Below, piece by piece: positions 52,738-60,759 of a DNA stretch of 64,000 bases. The notes under the pieces were generated by a model. That model worked only from the letters and a program-made list of their open reading frames with translations, had not been told where the DNA came from and searched no databases. The stretch lies in assembly GCF_014697575.1 (NCBI RefSeq), contig NZ_JACJSC010000001.1, positions 1-64,000 of the forward strand, written 5' to 3'. Position 1 is the stretch's first letter. The number at the start of each line of letters is the position of its first letter. The DNA comes from Planktothrix sp. FACHB-1365. GTDB lineage: Bacteria; Cyanobacteriota; Cyanobacteriia; Cyanobacteriales; Microcoleaceae. Position numbers and translations under genes: made by a program.

Positions 52738-53979
52738 ATGGGAACCCGACTGAAGAACGCGCCTTTGGCATTTCATTTGCTGGCAAAACCTACTGGGGCA
52801 ATTTGTAATTTGGATTGTCAGTATTGCTTTTTCTTAGCTAAAGAGCAACTGTATCCGGGTAGCAAGTTTCGCATGACCGATGAGGTATTGGAGAACTATA
52901 TTCAGCAGTTGTTAGAATCCCATCAAACCCCAGAAGTGACGGTGGCTTGGCAGGGGGGAGAACCAACATTAATGGGGTTAGAGTTTTTTGAGCGATCGCT
53001 AGAATTAGTAGAAAAATATAAGAAACCCGGACAGCAGATTATTCATACTCTGCAAACCAATGGTACAACACTCGATGATCAGTGGGGACGATTTTTTAAA
53101 CAGCACAATTTCTTAATTGGACTCAGTATTGATGGCCCCCAACCGTTCCATGATGTCTATCGGGTAGATAAGCGGGGACGGGGGAGTTTTGAACAGGTAA
53201 TGCAGGGTTGGAAAATCTTAAAAAAGCATCAGGTTGATGTTAATATTCTCTGTACTGTTAATGCGGTTAATGGTAATCATCCGTTAGAAGTTTATCGCTT
53301 TTTTCGAGATGATTTAGGGGTTGAATTTATCCAGTTTATTCCGATTATTGAACGGGTCAATGCAGATGGTTCAACGTTAATTCAATCGGGTCATCAAGTA
53401 ACAGAACGATCAGTTAAACCCGAACAGTTTGGACAATTTCTGATCGCTATTTTTGATGAGTGGGTGCGACGAGATGTGGGTAAAATTTTTATTCAACATT
53501 TTGACGCGGCTTTGGCAAATTGGGTGGGTGTGCAACCAGGGGTTTGTATTTTTTCTAAAACCTGTGGAACGGCGTTAGCGTTGGAGCATAATGGGGATCT
53601 GTATTCCTGTGATCACTTTGTGGAACCGGACTATAAACTGGGTAATATTCAGGAAACCCACATGATCGAATTAATTGCTTCTGAAAAACAATATCAATTT
53701 GGTCAGGCTAAATTTGATTCTTTGCCGAACTATTGCCGTAACTGTGAGGTGCGTTTTGCTTGCAATGGAGGTTGTCCGAAAAACCGCTTTATTGAAACCC
53801 CGGATGGAGAAGCAGGTTTAAATTATTTATGTGCGGGATATAAAGCCTTTTTTACTCATATTAATCAACCGATGACGATGATGGCAGAATTATTGCGTCA
53901 AGGTCGTTATGCGGATGAAGTAATGCAACTGTTGGCACAAAAACGGCAACAAAAACCCGTTGGATTTGGTAAGAATTAG
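52738..53979 (+). CDS. Anaerobic sulfatase-maturating radical SAM enzyme
   Basis: A 413-residue anSME-type enzyme that oxidises the active-site Cys (or Ser) of sulfatases to formylglycine without oxygen. The radical-SAM cluster is C23-x3-C27-x2-C30 (CNLDCQYC); WQGGEPTLMG and the later LQTNGT and GLSIDGP follow, as in the anSME/SPASM group. The C-terminal SPASM Cys set is visible in VCIFSKTCG, YSCDHFV, YCRNCEVRFACNGGCPKN and the final LCAGY. The neighbouring sulfatase with a CAPTR site is its likely substrate. Codon use is like the host, unlike the sulfatase. Confidence 0.95.
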   Translation: MGTRLKNAPLAFHLLAKPTGAICNLDCQYCFFLAKEQLYPGSKFRMTDEVLENYIQQLLESHQTPEVTVAWQGGEPTLMGLEFFERSLELVEKYKKPGQQIIHTLQTNGTTLDDQWGRFFKQHNFLIGLSIDGPQPFHDVYRVDKRGRGSFEQVMQGWKILKKHQVDVNILCTVNAVNGNHPLEVYRFFRDDLGVEFIQFIPIIERVNADGSTLIQSGHQVTERSVKPEQFGQFLIAIFDEWVRRDVGKIFIQHFDAALANWVGVQPGVCIFSKTCGTALALEHNGDLYSCDHFVEPDYKLGNIQETHMIELIASEKQYQFGQAKFDSLPNYCRNCEVRFACNGGCPKNRFIETPDGEAGLNYLCAGYKAFFTHINQPMTMMAELLRQGRYADEVMQLLAQKRQQKPVGFGKN

Positions 53980-54009
53980 GTAAGAATTAGGTGGGTGCGC
54001 TACTTATTT

Positions 54010-54028
54010 AACAGGCAAGATGCCTGTT
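54010..54028. repeat. AACAGGC-N5-GCCTGTT hairpin, second copy
   Basis: Identical in reverse complement to 7788-7806 (21 bp match with flank). It lies between the convergent maturase and NACHT genes, and may act as a terminator stem. Confidence 0.6.
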
Positions 54029-54039
54029 CCACGGACTTG

Positions 54040-57000
54040 TTAATATTCCCTAACCCAACTTTCAACTGCTTTTAATAAATTGTCCTGCGATGCCACAAAG
54101 GAACGTTGCGGGAATGGTAACGGGAGGGGGTCAGGAGTTATCCAACCGAGGTGTAAGACGTCCGTGAGATAGTCGCAACAGTCGATGACTTCGGGGGTGG
54201 GTGTCCCGTCTGCGAGTAACAGTATGAACAGATGGGGGGTTTGGAGTTGCTGTTTCAGGTGGATAATTTTGGTTTCTAGGTTAGCGGGGGTCTGCACTTC
54301 GGGAGGAGTTATATCGGGTAAGAGTTTTTGATAAAGACGGTTACAAAATGCTTGGATAAATTCGTTTTTGGTGTTGAGGGTTAGTAGTTTATTGATGTTG
54401 ATACAGTGGAGGGGGAGGTGAGGAAGTTGGGTACAAATATCGGTGAATTGTTGTTCTAATTGTCGCGCGGTTGGGGTATTACCAACGGGGGTATTATCGC
54501 TCATTTCACTATTTATTATAATGTCATCCTGAGCGGAACGCAGTGAAGCGAAGGATCTCTGAGATTCTTCGCTTCGCTCAGAATGACAATTGTTATTATT
54601 AGAATTTGGAGTAAAAGTGTTGTGATGCCATGCTTGATAAAATTTGGGATAAGGTAGATTTTGGGCGCATTTCCAGAGGAGTTTATAGCAGTCGGCATAA
54701 AGTATACTATTATTCTCGAAAGCTTCGTTAGTAAGGTTATGCTTGAAGGCAAAAACCACATCTGCATATTGTTTTTGTGTTTTGATAATTTTGCCTAAAC
54801 TATAGGTAGCACTCCTGCAAGTCAATTCATTTTCAGTAGTTTCTAAAACTCGAATTAACGCCCGTATAGCCAACTCATTTCCAACGGCAATATCCTCTAA
54901 ACTACCGAAAACTCTCCAGGGAGTATCTTCATTCTCAGTAGTTTCTAAGACCCAAATTAACACCTGTATTGCTAACTCATTTCCAGAATCAATTCTCCCT
55001 AAATTCCAGGCAACCTTCCAGCGAGTATCTTCATCCTCAGTAGTTTCTAAAACTCGAATTAACGCCCGTATAGCTAACTCATTTCCAACGGCAATTTTCT
55101 CTAAACTATTGGCAACCCTCCAGCGAGTCATTTTATTTTCAGTAGTTTCTAAAACTCGAATTAACGCTTGTATAGCTAACTCATTTTCAGGGTCAATTTC
55201 CCCTAAAATCTCAGCAACCCTCCAGCGAGTATCTTCATCCTCAGTAGTTTCTAAAACTCGAATTAACGCTTGTATAGCTAACTCATTTTTAGGGTCAATT
55301 TCCTCTAAACGAGAGACAACCTGCCAGCGAGTCAATTCATCTTCACTGGTTTCTAAAACTCGAATTAACGCTTGTATCCCTAACTTATTTCCAGGGTAAG
55401 TTGTCTCTAAAAAACCTAAAATATCGGCAACCAAAATAACAGTCTGTTTATCCTCAGTAGTTTCTAAGACCCGAATTAACGCTTGTATCGCTAACTCATT
55501 CCCAACGGCAATTTCCCCTAAGCTATCGGCAACCCTCCAGCGAGTACCTTCATGCTCAGTAGTTTCTAAGACCCGGATTAACGCCTGTATTGCTAACTCA
55601 TTACCAGGGTCAATTTTCCCTAAACTATAGGCAAACCACCCGCGAGTATCTTCATCCTTATTGGTTTCTAAGACTTCAATTAGCGTCTGTATTGCTAACT
55701 CATTTCCAACGGCAATTTTCTCTAAACTATTGGCAACATTCCTGCGAGTATCTTCAGACTCAGTAGTTTCTAAAACCCGAATTAAATTAGCGATCGCTTT
55801 TTCTCTAATAGTCTCTGGTAATACTTTTCTTGTACCTTCCTCTATAGGTTCAAGAAAAGTTATCCATTCTTGCTTCTCAATATCAAAATAACCCAATACC
55901 AATGCAACAATAGTTTCTACAATTTCATCCGATAAACTACATTCTTTAAACTCATTAATTCCCGCAGCCGATAAAAAATAGGCACGATAGCAATAAAAAT
56001 CACACCCATCATCAAAATTAACTAACTTCTCAATAAACGCCTCTTTCTCCCCTTTCTCCACATCATCACGCCCCAACCATAATAAAATCACCTGTTTCCA
56101 TTGGGGTTGAAAAATACGATACTCTTTCCCCTCCACCGGACTATTCACATGATTTCGAGGTAAAAAATAATCCCAATCATTAATCGCTAAAGCCGCAAAA
56201 TATTCCTGAAACGTGGGATGGAAAAAGGCATAAACCGCTTGGTCTGAATCTCTTTCCTCAACGGATGCTAACCCCACCCGATTTAACCATCCTAATTTTA
56301 ACGCCCAATCAAATCGAGTATTTTCTTGCTGCGGTTTTCCTAAATACTGTTCAACAAATTTTTCCTCTAAGCGAAACCGATATTGTTCACGGTTTATCGC
56401 ATTTTTCGCTAATTCTCCTAACTGTTCATGGAGACATTCTTGCACCTCGAATGGAATTTGAAACGGTTTCTGTTCATCCTTCCATTGATAATGACCCTTC
56501 ACCAACCGTTGATAAAGTCCCGCTTGGGTTTCCGGTAATTTTTGCCCCCGTTTCCAAGTCCGACATAATAACGCTAACCGCAGGGGATTTTTAATTAAAT
56601 CATTAATCCGGGTTTGGTTGGTTTCATTTAACTGTTTTAATAACTCCTGACTCTGGGTTGCATTGTTAAACCATTGTTCAATAAATTCCTGAATCTGTTG
56701 GGAATTAAAATCTAAATTGCGATAAACATCAAAATCCCTTAAAGCGTTTTTCTCCCCCTCCCAAACATTCAACCGACAAGTTAACACCACCCGTAACCCC
56801 TGCGTCCATCCTTCCGCCAACTGTTGATTAATTGTTACCAAAGGTGACGTTATCCCCATTTCATCAACGGCGTCGAGGAGTAAGTAAACCTGTTTTGACC
56901 TCTCCCCCGACCCCTCTCCTGCAAGGCGAGGGGAGTTCGACCTCTCCCCCGACCCCTCTCCTGCAAGGCGAGGGGAGTTTGTTCCCCCATTCCCTTGCAG

Positions 57001-58005
57001 GGAAGGGGGGTTAGGGGGGTTAGGTCTCAACGTCTCGGAGTTCGACCTCTCCCCCAACCCCTCTCCTACAAGGCGAGGGGAGTTTGTTCCCCCATGCTTT
57101 CCAGTTCCCTCTCCTTTTAGGGGAGGGTTAGGGAGGGGTTTCATCAACCTTTCAAACCCAGCAACCCATTCCGGCGAAACCCCTGTTAAACTTCCTGTCG
57201 CATCCCGTAACCAATTTTGAGTTAAATAATCCCGTATCGGTTTATCAACATCTGCCAACCGAATTAAAATCGGATAGCCTAAATTTTCCTGTAAAATCCA
57301 TCGAGCAATTTGATATAATAACGTTGTTTTTCCCGCCCCAGGTTCCCCAATCACCGCCAACCGTTGACCTTTGCTTTTACTATTCCCTTGCCGTAAAACT
57401 TCCTCAAAAAATTGATTCGGTTCGCTGTAGGTTTTCGTTATTTCCGTTTCCGGTAATTGATAAAATTGTGACCCGTCCTCTGGGTTAACTTCCTGTTTTT
57501 GTCGTTTTTCCTGTTCCCGTTTCGGTTCCACTAACCCCAAAGGCACATAAAAATTAATCCCCGTTAACGGGTTATTCTTGAAAAAGCGTTCTTCGTAGGC
57601 GTCGAGGCGAGATTGACAGGTTTGATGCCAGTTAATATCAGGAATTGAGGATATTGTTGTTTGGGGTTGAGGTAGGAGTTTTTCTTGTTCTTGACGCTGG
57701 CGATATTCTTGTGTTAAACAACTATGTAGAATTTTAAACTTACCTTTTGTATCGGTTGCCAACTCAGGATAACGATTTTTAAAAGCAGTATAAACTTTAC
57801 CCAAGTGTCGCCTAAAATGAGATTCACTAATATTCAAATTTGTAGCAATTGAAGCATCTGATGTTTGTTCTTTTAAATGTTCTTTCGCAAACCGAGTTGA
57901 AAACGCATCGCGTTCATCAGCGTTAACTAAACCCTGTTCATCTGCAACAATTTCCAGAAAGTCATCCCAAGACAGCATATCAAAAGATGATTCAATTTCA
58001 ATCAT
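54040..58005 (-). CDS. NACHT-family NTPase with HEAT repeats
   Basis: A 1321-residue STAND-type protein. Residues 10-110 are a helical N-terminal domain with a helix-turn-helix look (DASIATNLNISESHFRRHLGKVYTAFKNRYP), seen in front of many cyanobacterial NTPases. The NACHT core has Walker A GEPGAGKT (220-227) and Walker B LLLDAVDE (375-382), followed by TCRLNVWE and winged-helix-like segments to about 640. Ten nearly identical 36-residue HEAT repeats (LIRVLETTEDEDTRWRVA type) occupy about 735-1085. The tail (about 1215-1321) ends LKAVESWVREY and is not recognised. Bacterial NACHT proteins are known anti-phage sensors; that role here is inference. Two foreign-looking repeats are read through in frame, at 56896-57141 and 54522-54588. 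Confidence 0.85.
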   Translation of the reverse strand: MIEIESSFDMLSWDDFLEIVADEQGLVNADERDAFSTRFAKEHLKEQTSDASIATNLNISESHFRRHLGKVYTAFKNRYPELATDTKGKFKILHSCLTQEYRQRQEQEKLLPQPQTTISSIPDINWHQTCQSRLDAYEERFFKNNPLTGINFYVPLGLVEPKREQEKRQKQEVNPEDGSQFYQLPETEITKTYSEPNQFFEEVLRQGNSKSKGQRLAVIGEPGAGKTTLLYQIARWILQENLGYPILIRLADVDKPIRDYLTQNWLRDATGSLTGVSPEWVAGFERLMKPLPNPPLKGEGTGKHGGTNSPRLVGEGLGERSNSETLRPNPPNPPSLQGNGGTNSPRLAGEGSGERSNSPRLAGEGSGERSKQVYLLLDAVDEMGITSPLVTINQQLAEGWTQGLRVVLTCRLNVWEGEKNALRDFDVYRNLDFNSQQIQEFIEQWFNNATQSQELLKQLNETNQTRINDLIKNPLRLALLCRTWKRGQKLPETQAGLYQRLVKGHYQWKDEQKPFQIPFEVQECLHEQLGELAKNAINREQYRFRLEEKFVEQYLGKPQQENTRFDWALKLGWLNRVGLASVEERDSDQAVYAFFHPTFQEYFAALAINDWDYFLPRNHVNSPVEGKEYRIFQPQWKQVILLWLGRDDVEKGEKEAFIEKLVNFDDGCDFYCYRAYFLSAAGINEFKECSLSDEIVETIVALVLGYFDIEKQEWITFLEPIEEGTRKVLPETIREKAIANLIRVLETTESEDTRRNVANSLEKIAVGNELAIQTLIEVLETNKDEDTRGWFAYSLGKIDPGNELAIQALIRVLETTEHEGTRWRVADSLGEIAVGNELAIQALIRVLETTEDKQTVILVADILGFLETTYPGNKLGIQALIRVLETSEDELTRWQVVSRLEEIDPKNELAIQALIRVLETTEDEDTRWRVAEILGEIDPENELAIQALIRVLETTENKMTRWRVANSLEKIAVGNELAIRALIRVLETTEDEDTRWKVAWNLGRIDSGNELAIQVLIWVLETTENEDTPWRVFGSLEDIAVGNELAIRALIRVLETTENELTCRSATYSLGKIIKTQKQYADVVFAFKHNLTNEAFENNSILYADCYKLLWKCAQNLPYPKFYQAWHHNTFTPNSNNNNCHSERSEESQRSFASLRSAQDDIIINSEMSDNTPVGNTPTARQLEQQFTDICTQLPHLPLHCININKLLTLNTKNEFIQAFCNRLYQKLLPDITPPEVQTPANLETKIIHLKQQLQTPHLFILLLADGTPTPEVIDCCDYLTDVLHLGWITPDPLPLPFPQRSFVASQDNLLKAVESWVREY
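54522..54588. repeat. TGTCAT-bounded palindromic repeat inside the NACHT gene
   Basis: A 67-bp dyad with ends TGTCATCCTGAGC and GCTCAGAATGACA (12 of 13 complementary), containing AGCGAAGGATCT/AGATTCTTCGCTTCGC. It is translated in frame as CHSERSEESQRSFASLRSAQ, a peptide typical of this dispersed repeat rather than of the protein family. Confidence 0.85.
54790..55800. repeat. 108-bp tandem repeats encoding the HEAT array
   Basis: About ten copies of a 108-bp unit, nearly identical at the DNA level (each has a version of AGTTTCTAAAACTCGAATTA and GCTAACTCATTTCC). Divergence between units is mostly at a few codons. One unit carries a small insertion. Confidence 0.9.
56896..57141. repeat. Cluster of CTCTCCCCCGACCCCTCTCC repeats in the NACHT domain
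   Basis: At least three copies of a roughly 50-bp unit (CTCTCCCC-ACCCCTCTCCT, AAGGCGAGGGGAG) plus related GGGAAGGGGGGTTAGG blocks. On the coding strand they give NSPRLAGEGSGER repeats, filling residues 289-370 between Walker A and Walker B. Confidence 0.9.
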
Positions 58006-58080
58006 TATATCAATGATTATTAAAAAAAGGCAATCCTATCTTTAAGATTCTTCAAAATTTGCGACGATATTACATAAATG

Positions 58081-58108
58081 GTAGGGGCGAGGCGCGCCTC
58101 GCCCCTAC
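58081..58108. repeat. GGGGCGAGGCG palindrome, copy 2
   Basis: A perfect 28-bp palindrome with half-site GTAGGGGCGAGGCG, between the NACHT gene start and the small gene pair. Same family as 43809-43832 and the decayed copy at 38495. Confidence 0.8.
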
Positions 58109-58143
58109 AGGGGATAACTTGATCATCAACAATCTTACTCTGA

Positions 58144-58398
58144 TCATTCTGTATCAGGTAACTGTTCTAATTCTTCAGCAATTAAAGTTTGTAAATCTTC
58201 GCCACAATGGGTTTGTAGATGAATCATTGCTGCTAATAATTCGGCTAAACTATCCCCTTTTTCACTATTGTTTAATTGGTTTCCTGTTTTAATTTTATCT
58301 AAAAGCTGAATAACGGTTTGGCATTCTTCTCCAAGTTCAGTTAACAAAGTTTTTAACGTAGAACTTTTTATAAAAGATGTGCGATCGCTAATTTGCAT
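58144..58398 (-). CDS. Small protein, second of a coupled pair
   Basis: An 84-residue acidic, helical protein, not recognised (DRTSFIKSSTLKTLLTELGEECQTVIQLLDKI, then LAELLAAMIHLQTHCGEDLQTLIAEELEQL). A perfect TAGGAGG stands 6 nt before its ATG, and that ATG shares one base with the stop of the upstream 62-residue gene (TAATG), so the pair is translationally coupled. The basic/acidic, helix-only nature of the two suggests they bind each other. A toxin-antitoxin or regulatory pair is possible, but no known family is evident. Confidence 0.6.
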   Translation of the reverse strand: MQISDRTSFIKSSTLKTLLTELGEECQTVIQLLDKIKTGNQLNNSEKGDSLAELLAAMIHLQTHCGEDLQTLIAEELEQLPDTE

Positions 58399-58586
58399 TA
58401 TAACCTCCTAAATCGTTTGAGTGCTTGTTGAACTCCTTTCTCAAAAGCGCGGATTTCTGTTTGCCAATATTTAATCAATCCCTGATCAGGATAATCCTTT
58501 TCTAACTCCTTTTTAATTTTATCCTCATGTTCAATGATTCTCCTTTGCAAACTACGAATTGCTTTTTTATGGTTTTGATTACCCAT
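58398..58586 (-). CDS. Small basic helical protein, first of a coupled pair
   Basis: A 62-residue, strongly basic protein (MGNQNHKKAIRSLQRRIIEHEDKIKKELEKDYPDQG then LIKYWQTEIRAFEKGVQQALKRFRRL) predicted to form two long helices, a helical hairpin. I do not recognise a family. Its TAA overlaps the ATG of the 84-residue gene by one base. Together with the NACHT gene (on the same strand, 138 bp further on) it may be part of an accessory locus, but nothing demonstrates this. Confidence 0.6.
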   Translation of the reverse strand: MGNQNHKKAIRSLQRRIIEHEDKIKKELEKDYPDQGLIKYWQTEIRAFEKGVQQALKRFRRL

Positions 58587-58774
58587 TGCCGACTTGACTG
58601 TTTTGGCTATTGTAGCACAGATTAATCATCTAACCGAGTACACCTAAAAAATGGCAAATTTAGAGAGCGTTTTAAAGGTTGATAGCATTTGATAGCATTT
58701 GATAGAAAGCCGGGGGTTCTTGATAAAAAATAAGCCTTTCAATTGGTTTGGCTGAACATTCAGAGACTAAACCA

Positions 58775-59674
58775 ATGTTGATTAAACCTAAAGTTTTAGG
58801 CATTTCCTATGCCATTATCGCTCCGTTATTCTTTGGTGTACTACCTTTCTGTTGGCGGTATGTACCCCTCCCAACACTGCTTTTAATTCTTGATCGCTGC
58901 TTATTCACCTTTGCCATTTCAGGAGTGTTTTTATTAATTACAGGTGAATGGGAAACGGTTCGTAACTTTAGCTTAAATGTCATTAAAAAAGTGGCTAAAT
59001 CTGCCTTTTATTTAGGGTCACATTTAGGCGTTTTTATGGGTGCGATCGATCTGGGACATCAAGTAGAAGCCGCCATTGGAATGTTCCTCGCTCCCGCAGC
59101 AACGGCCGTTTTATCAACAATTTTATTAGGAGAAAAACTTAACACAATTAAACGGTTTTGTGTGGGAATTTCCGTATTTTCAGCGATTATTTTCTTCTAT
59201 GAAGCTCAAGAAATCCCTTATTTTGCAGTATTCATCGCGTTAACTTGGGGGCTGTATTTATGTGAACGTAAACACGCTTTAAAAATGGTCAATCACCCCC
59301 TCGCCTACAGTTGGTTAGAACAAAGCTTAATTGCAGTGGTTTTAATTGTAATTGTAATTTTCAATAGCGTTTTTCTGGCTAATGTTCAACCCTTAACGGC
59401 TGTTAATTCCACTGCTTTCTTAGTATTGGGTGCTGGATGTACCTTAGCCACAATTGCTAGTTTTTTACAATCAAAAGCCTCTCAAATGATTGACTGTTCC
59501 CAAGTGGGGATGTTAGGGGTACTTTCTCCCGTTGTGCAGTTTACTGTTGCGGTAATCGTCGATCAAAAACCCGTCAGCTTGTTACAAGGAACTGCCATCA
59601 TGCTGTTATTAATTGCCGTTGTGTTATACAACTGTCCTCCCCTCAAAAACCCAACGTTATCAAAAGCCAACTAA
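58775..59674 (+). CDS. RarD/EamA-type transporter
   Basis: About 299 residues with ten membrane helices. It follows the RarD layout: GISYAIIAPLFFGVLPFCWRYV at the start, LDRCLFTFAISGVFLL, then AAIGMFLAPAATAVLSTILLGEKL and in the second half QSKASQMIDCSQVGMLGVLSPVVQFTVAVIV. Helix 8 and 9 residues match the chloramphenicol-sensitivity (RarD) group, though the substrate in cyanobacteria is unknown. The frame runs upstream to a TTG at 58748, but ATG 58775 starts the hydrophobic part at a sensible distance. Upstream are three copies of TGATAGCATT in tandem (58680-58710). Confidence 0.8.
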   Translation: MLIKPKVLGISYAIIAPLFFGVLPFCWRYVPLPTLLLILDRCLFTFAISGVFLLITGEWETVRNFSLNVIKKVAKSAFYLGSHLGVFMGAIDLGHQVEAAIGMFLAPAATAVLSTILLGEKLNTIKRFCVGISVFSAIIFFYEAQEIPYFAVFIALTWGLYLCERKHALKMVNHPLAYSWLEQSLIAVVLIVIVIFNSVFLANVQPLTAVNSTAFLVLGAGCTLATIASFLQSKASQMIDCSQVGMLGVLSPVVQFTVAVIVDQKPVSLLQGTAIMLLLIAVVLYNCPPLKNPTLSKAN

Positions 59675-59681
59675 CTGAAGC

Positions 59682-59745
59682 AGAAACCGGGTTTCTAAAT
59701 GATCTGGATTTTCACAACAAAACCTGAACGAGAAACCCGGTTTCT
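59682..59745. repeat. Inverted pair of AGAAACC-GGTTTCT palindromes
   Basis: AGAAACCGGGTTTCT (59682-59696) and AGAAACCCGGTTTCT (59731-59745) stand 34 bp apart and can pair with each other or fold singly. They are followed by GGAGTTTTTTGG, so the set could end the RarD-like transcript. The same palindrome is at 28775-28789. Confidence 0.65.
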
Positions 59746-59794
59746 TGGAGTTTTTTGGAACACATAAGTCCTGCTATTAATAGGAGTTAATATT

Positions 59795-59977
59795 ATGTCT
59801 ACTTGTCCTCAAGTCGGTTGCAAGCTCAGAAAAACGTCTGAAAACCAAGCCGTTTGTTTAAAAAATGGTTGTGTGTTTAGATTAGAAAAACAACAAACTG
59901 TTGATTCTGGGAATGAAATTTTATGGTTTTTCTTACTTGCGTTGTTTGTGTTAATTATCGTAGTCGGGAGAGGATAA
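59795..59977 (+). CDS. Small single-pass membrane protein with Cys motifs
   Basis: A 60-residue protein. Residues 4-26 carry Cys at 4, 9, 21 and 26 (STCPQVGCKL and AVCLKNGCVF), a possible tiny zinc ribbon, and residues about 43-57 form a membrane helix (LWFFLLALFVLIIVVG). Ribosome-binding site TAGGAGTT lies 8 nt before the ATG. Not recognised; too short for a confident family call. It stands between the RarD-like gene and the convergent lyase gene. Confidence 0.6.
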   Translation: MSTCPQVGCKLRKTSENQAVCLKNGCVFRLEKQQTVDSGNEILWFFLLALFVLIIVVGRG

Positions 59978-60036
59978 TTGACAAAATCAATGATTAAAAA
60001 TTAGGTGGGTGCGCTGCGCTTACCCACCCGACGAGA

Positions 60037-60624
60037 TTACCAACCGAAAGCTGAATAAAATTGGCTATCTTCAGGGGTTGATTCTGATGAATTTTCAGCA
60101 TCAGGATTAACCCGAATTTCCGTACAAAATGTCGAAGTATTAAACCCACCAAATCGTTTAACAGCACTGGTTCGCATTCGTACATCTGAACCCACAAACC
60201 AAAAGCGTTCAATGGAACTCATGGTTTCATATTCAGTAATTAAAATTAAGGCATCATCTTCATCCATTTCAAACTCACCCGCCACGGGCATAATTTCTGC
60301 ATAACCCCGTTCTCGCAACATTTTGCCTTTCCGGGGATTTTCCGCGTCAGGAACAATAGCAAATACCGTTGATCCTTTATGGTTTTCATCGTCCTTATCC
60401 CAAGCCATTTCCCCCGCCCAGGTGACATAAGCTCCTCCGGCGGCTAAACTGGGGTCAACTTCGTGCATCTGACAAATTTCGATGACTCTAGGATCGCCTG
60501 CATCTAAGCTGGTGACTTGAATATCAGAAAATCCTTTCTCAGCTTGTCTAAAGGCTAAATGGTGAGTGGTTCGTTGCGATCGCCATGTCCCCGCACTCTT
60601 GCGAAAAAATTCCATTGCATCCAT
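60037..60624 (-). CDS. CpcS/CpeS-type phycobiliprotein lyase
   Basis: About 195 residues of the lipocalin-like CpcS/CpeS lyase family, which attaches a bilin chromophore to a cysteine (often Cys82/84) of phycobiliproteins. The N-terminus MDAMEFFRKSAGTWRSQRTTHHLAFRQAE is diagnostic; beta-barrel strands follow (GSTVFAIVPDAENPRKGKML, DALILITEYETMSSIERFWFVG, VRMRTSAVKRFGG). Bilin and target subunit are not decidable from sequence. The frame extends 29 codons upstream of the ATG at 60624, without a good ribosome-binding site; 60624 matches the family start. It is divergent from nblA, 223 bp away. Confidence 0.92.
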   Translation of the reverse strand: MDAMEFFRKSAGTWRSQRTTHHLAFRQAEKGFSDIQVTSLDAGDPRVIEICQMHEVDPSLAAGGAYVTWAGEMAWDKDDENHKGSTVFAIVPDAENPRKGKMLRERGYAEIMPVAGEFEMDEDDALILITEYETMSSIERFWFVGSDVRMRTSAVKRFGGFNTSTFCTEIRVNPDAENSSESTPEDSQFYSAFGW

Positions 60625-60759
60625 CACAGTTAAAATCCCTTCATTCACTGATGTTTCAAGGTTCCACCCTTTATCATAAAGCGATTCTGAGTTAGTTGTG
60701 AATTTTTGCAACAGAGATTAGTTTCAAAATGTGCATTATGGACAGTTTGTCAAGCTGTT

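Noticed and set aside
56832-57014. Small + strand gene encoding TSPPTPLLQGEGS repeats
   Set aside because: It is the reverse reading of the repeat cluster inside the NACHT gene.
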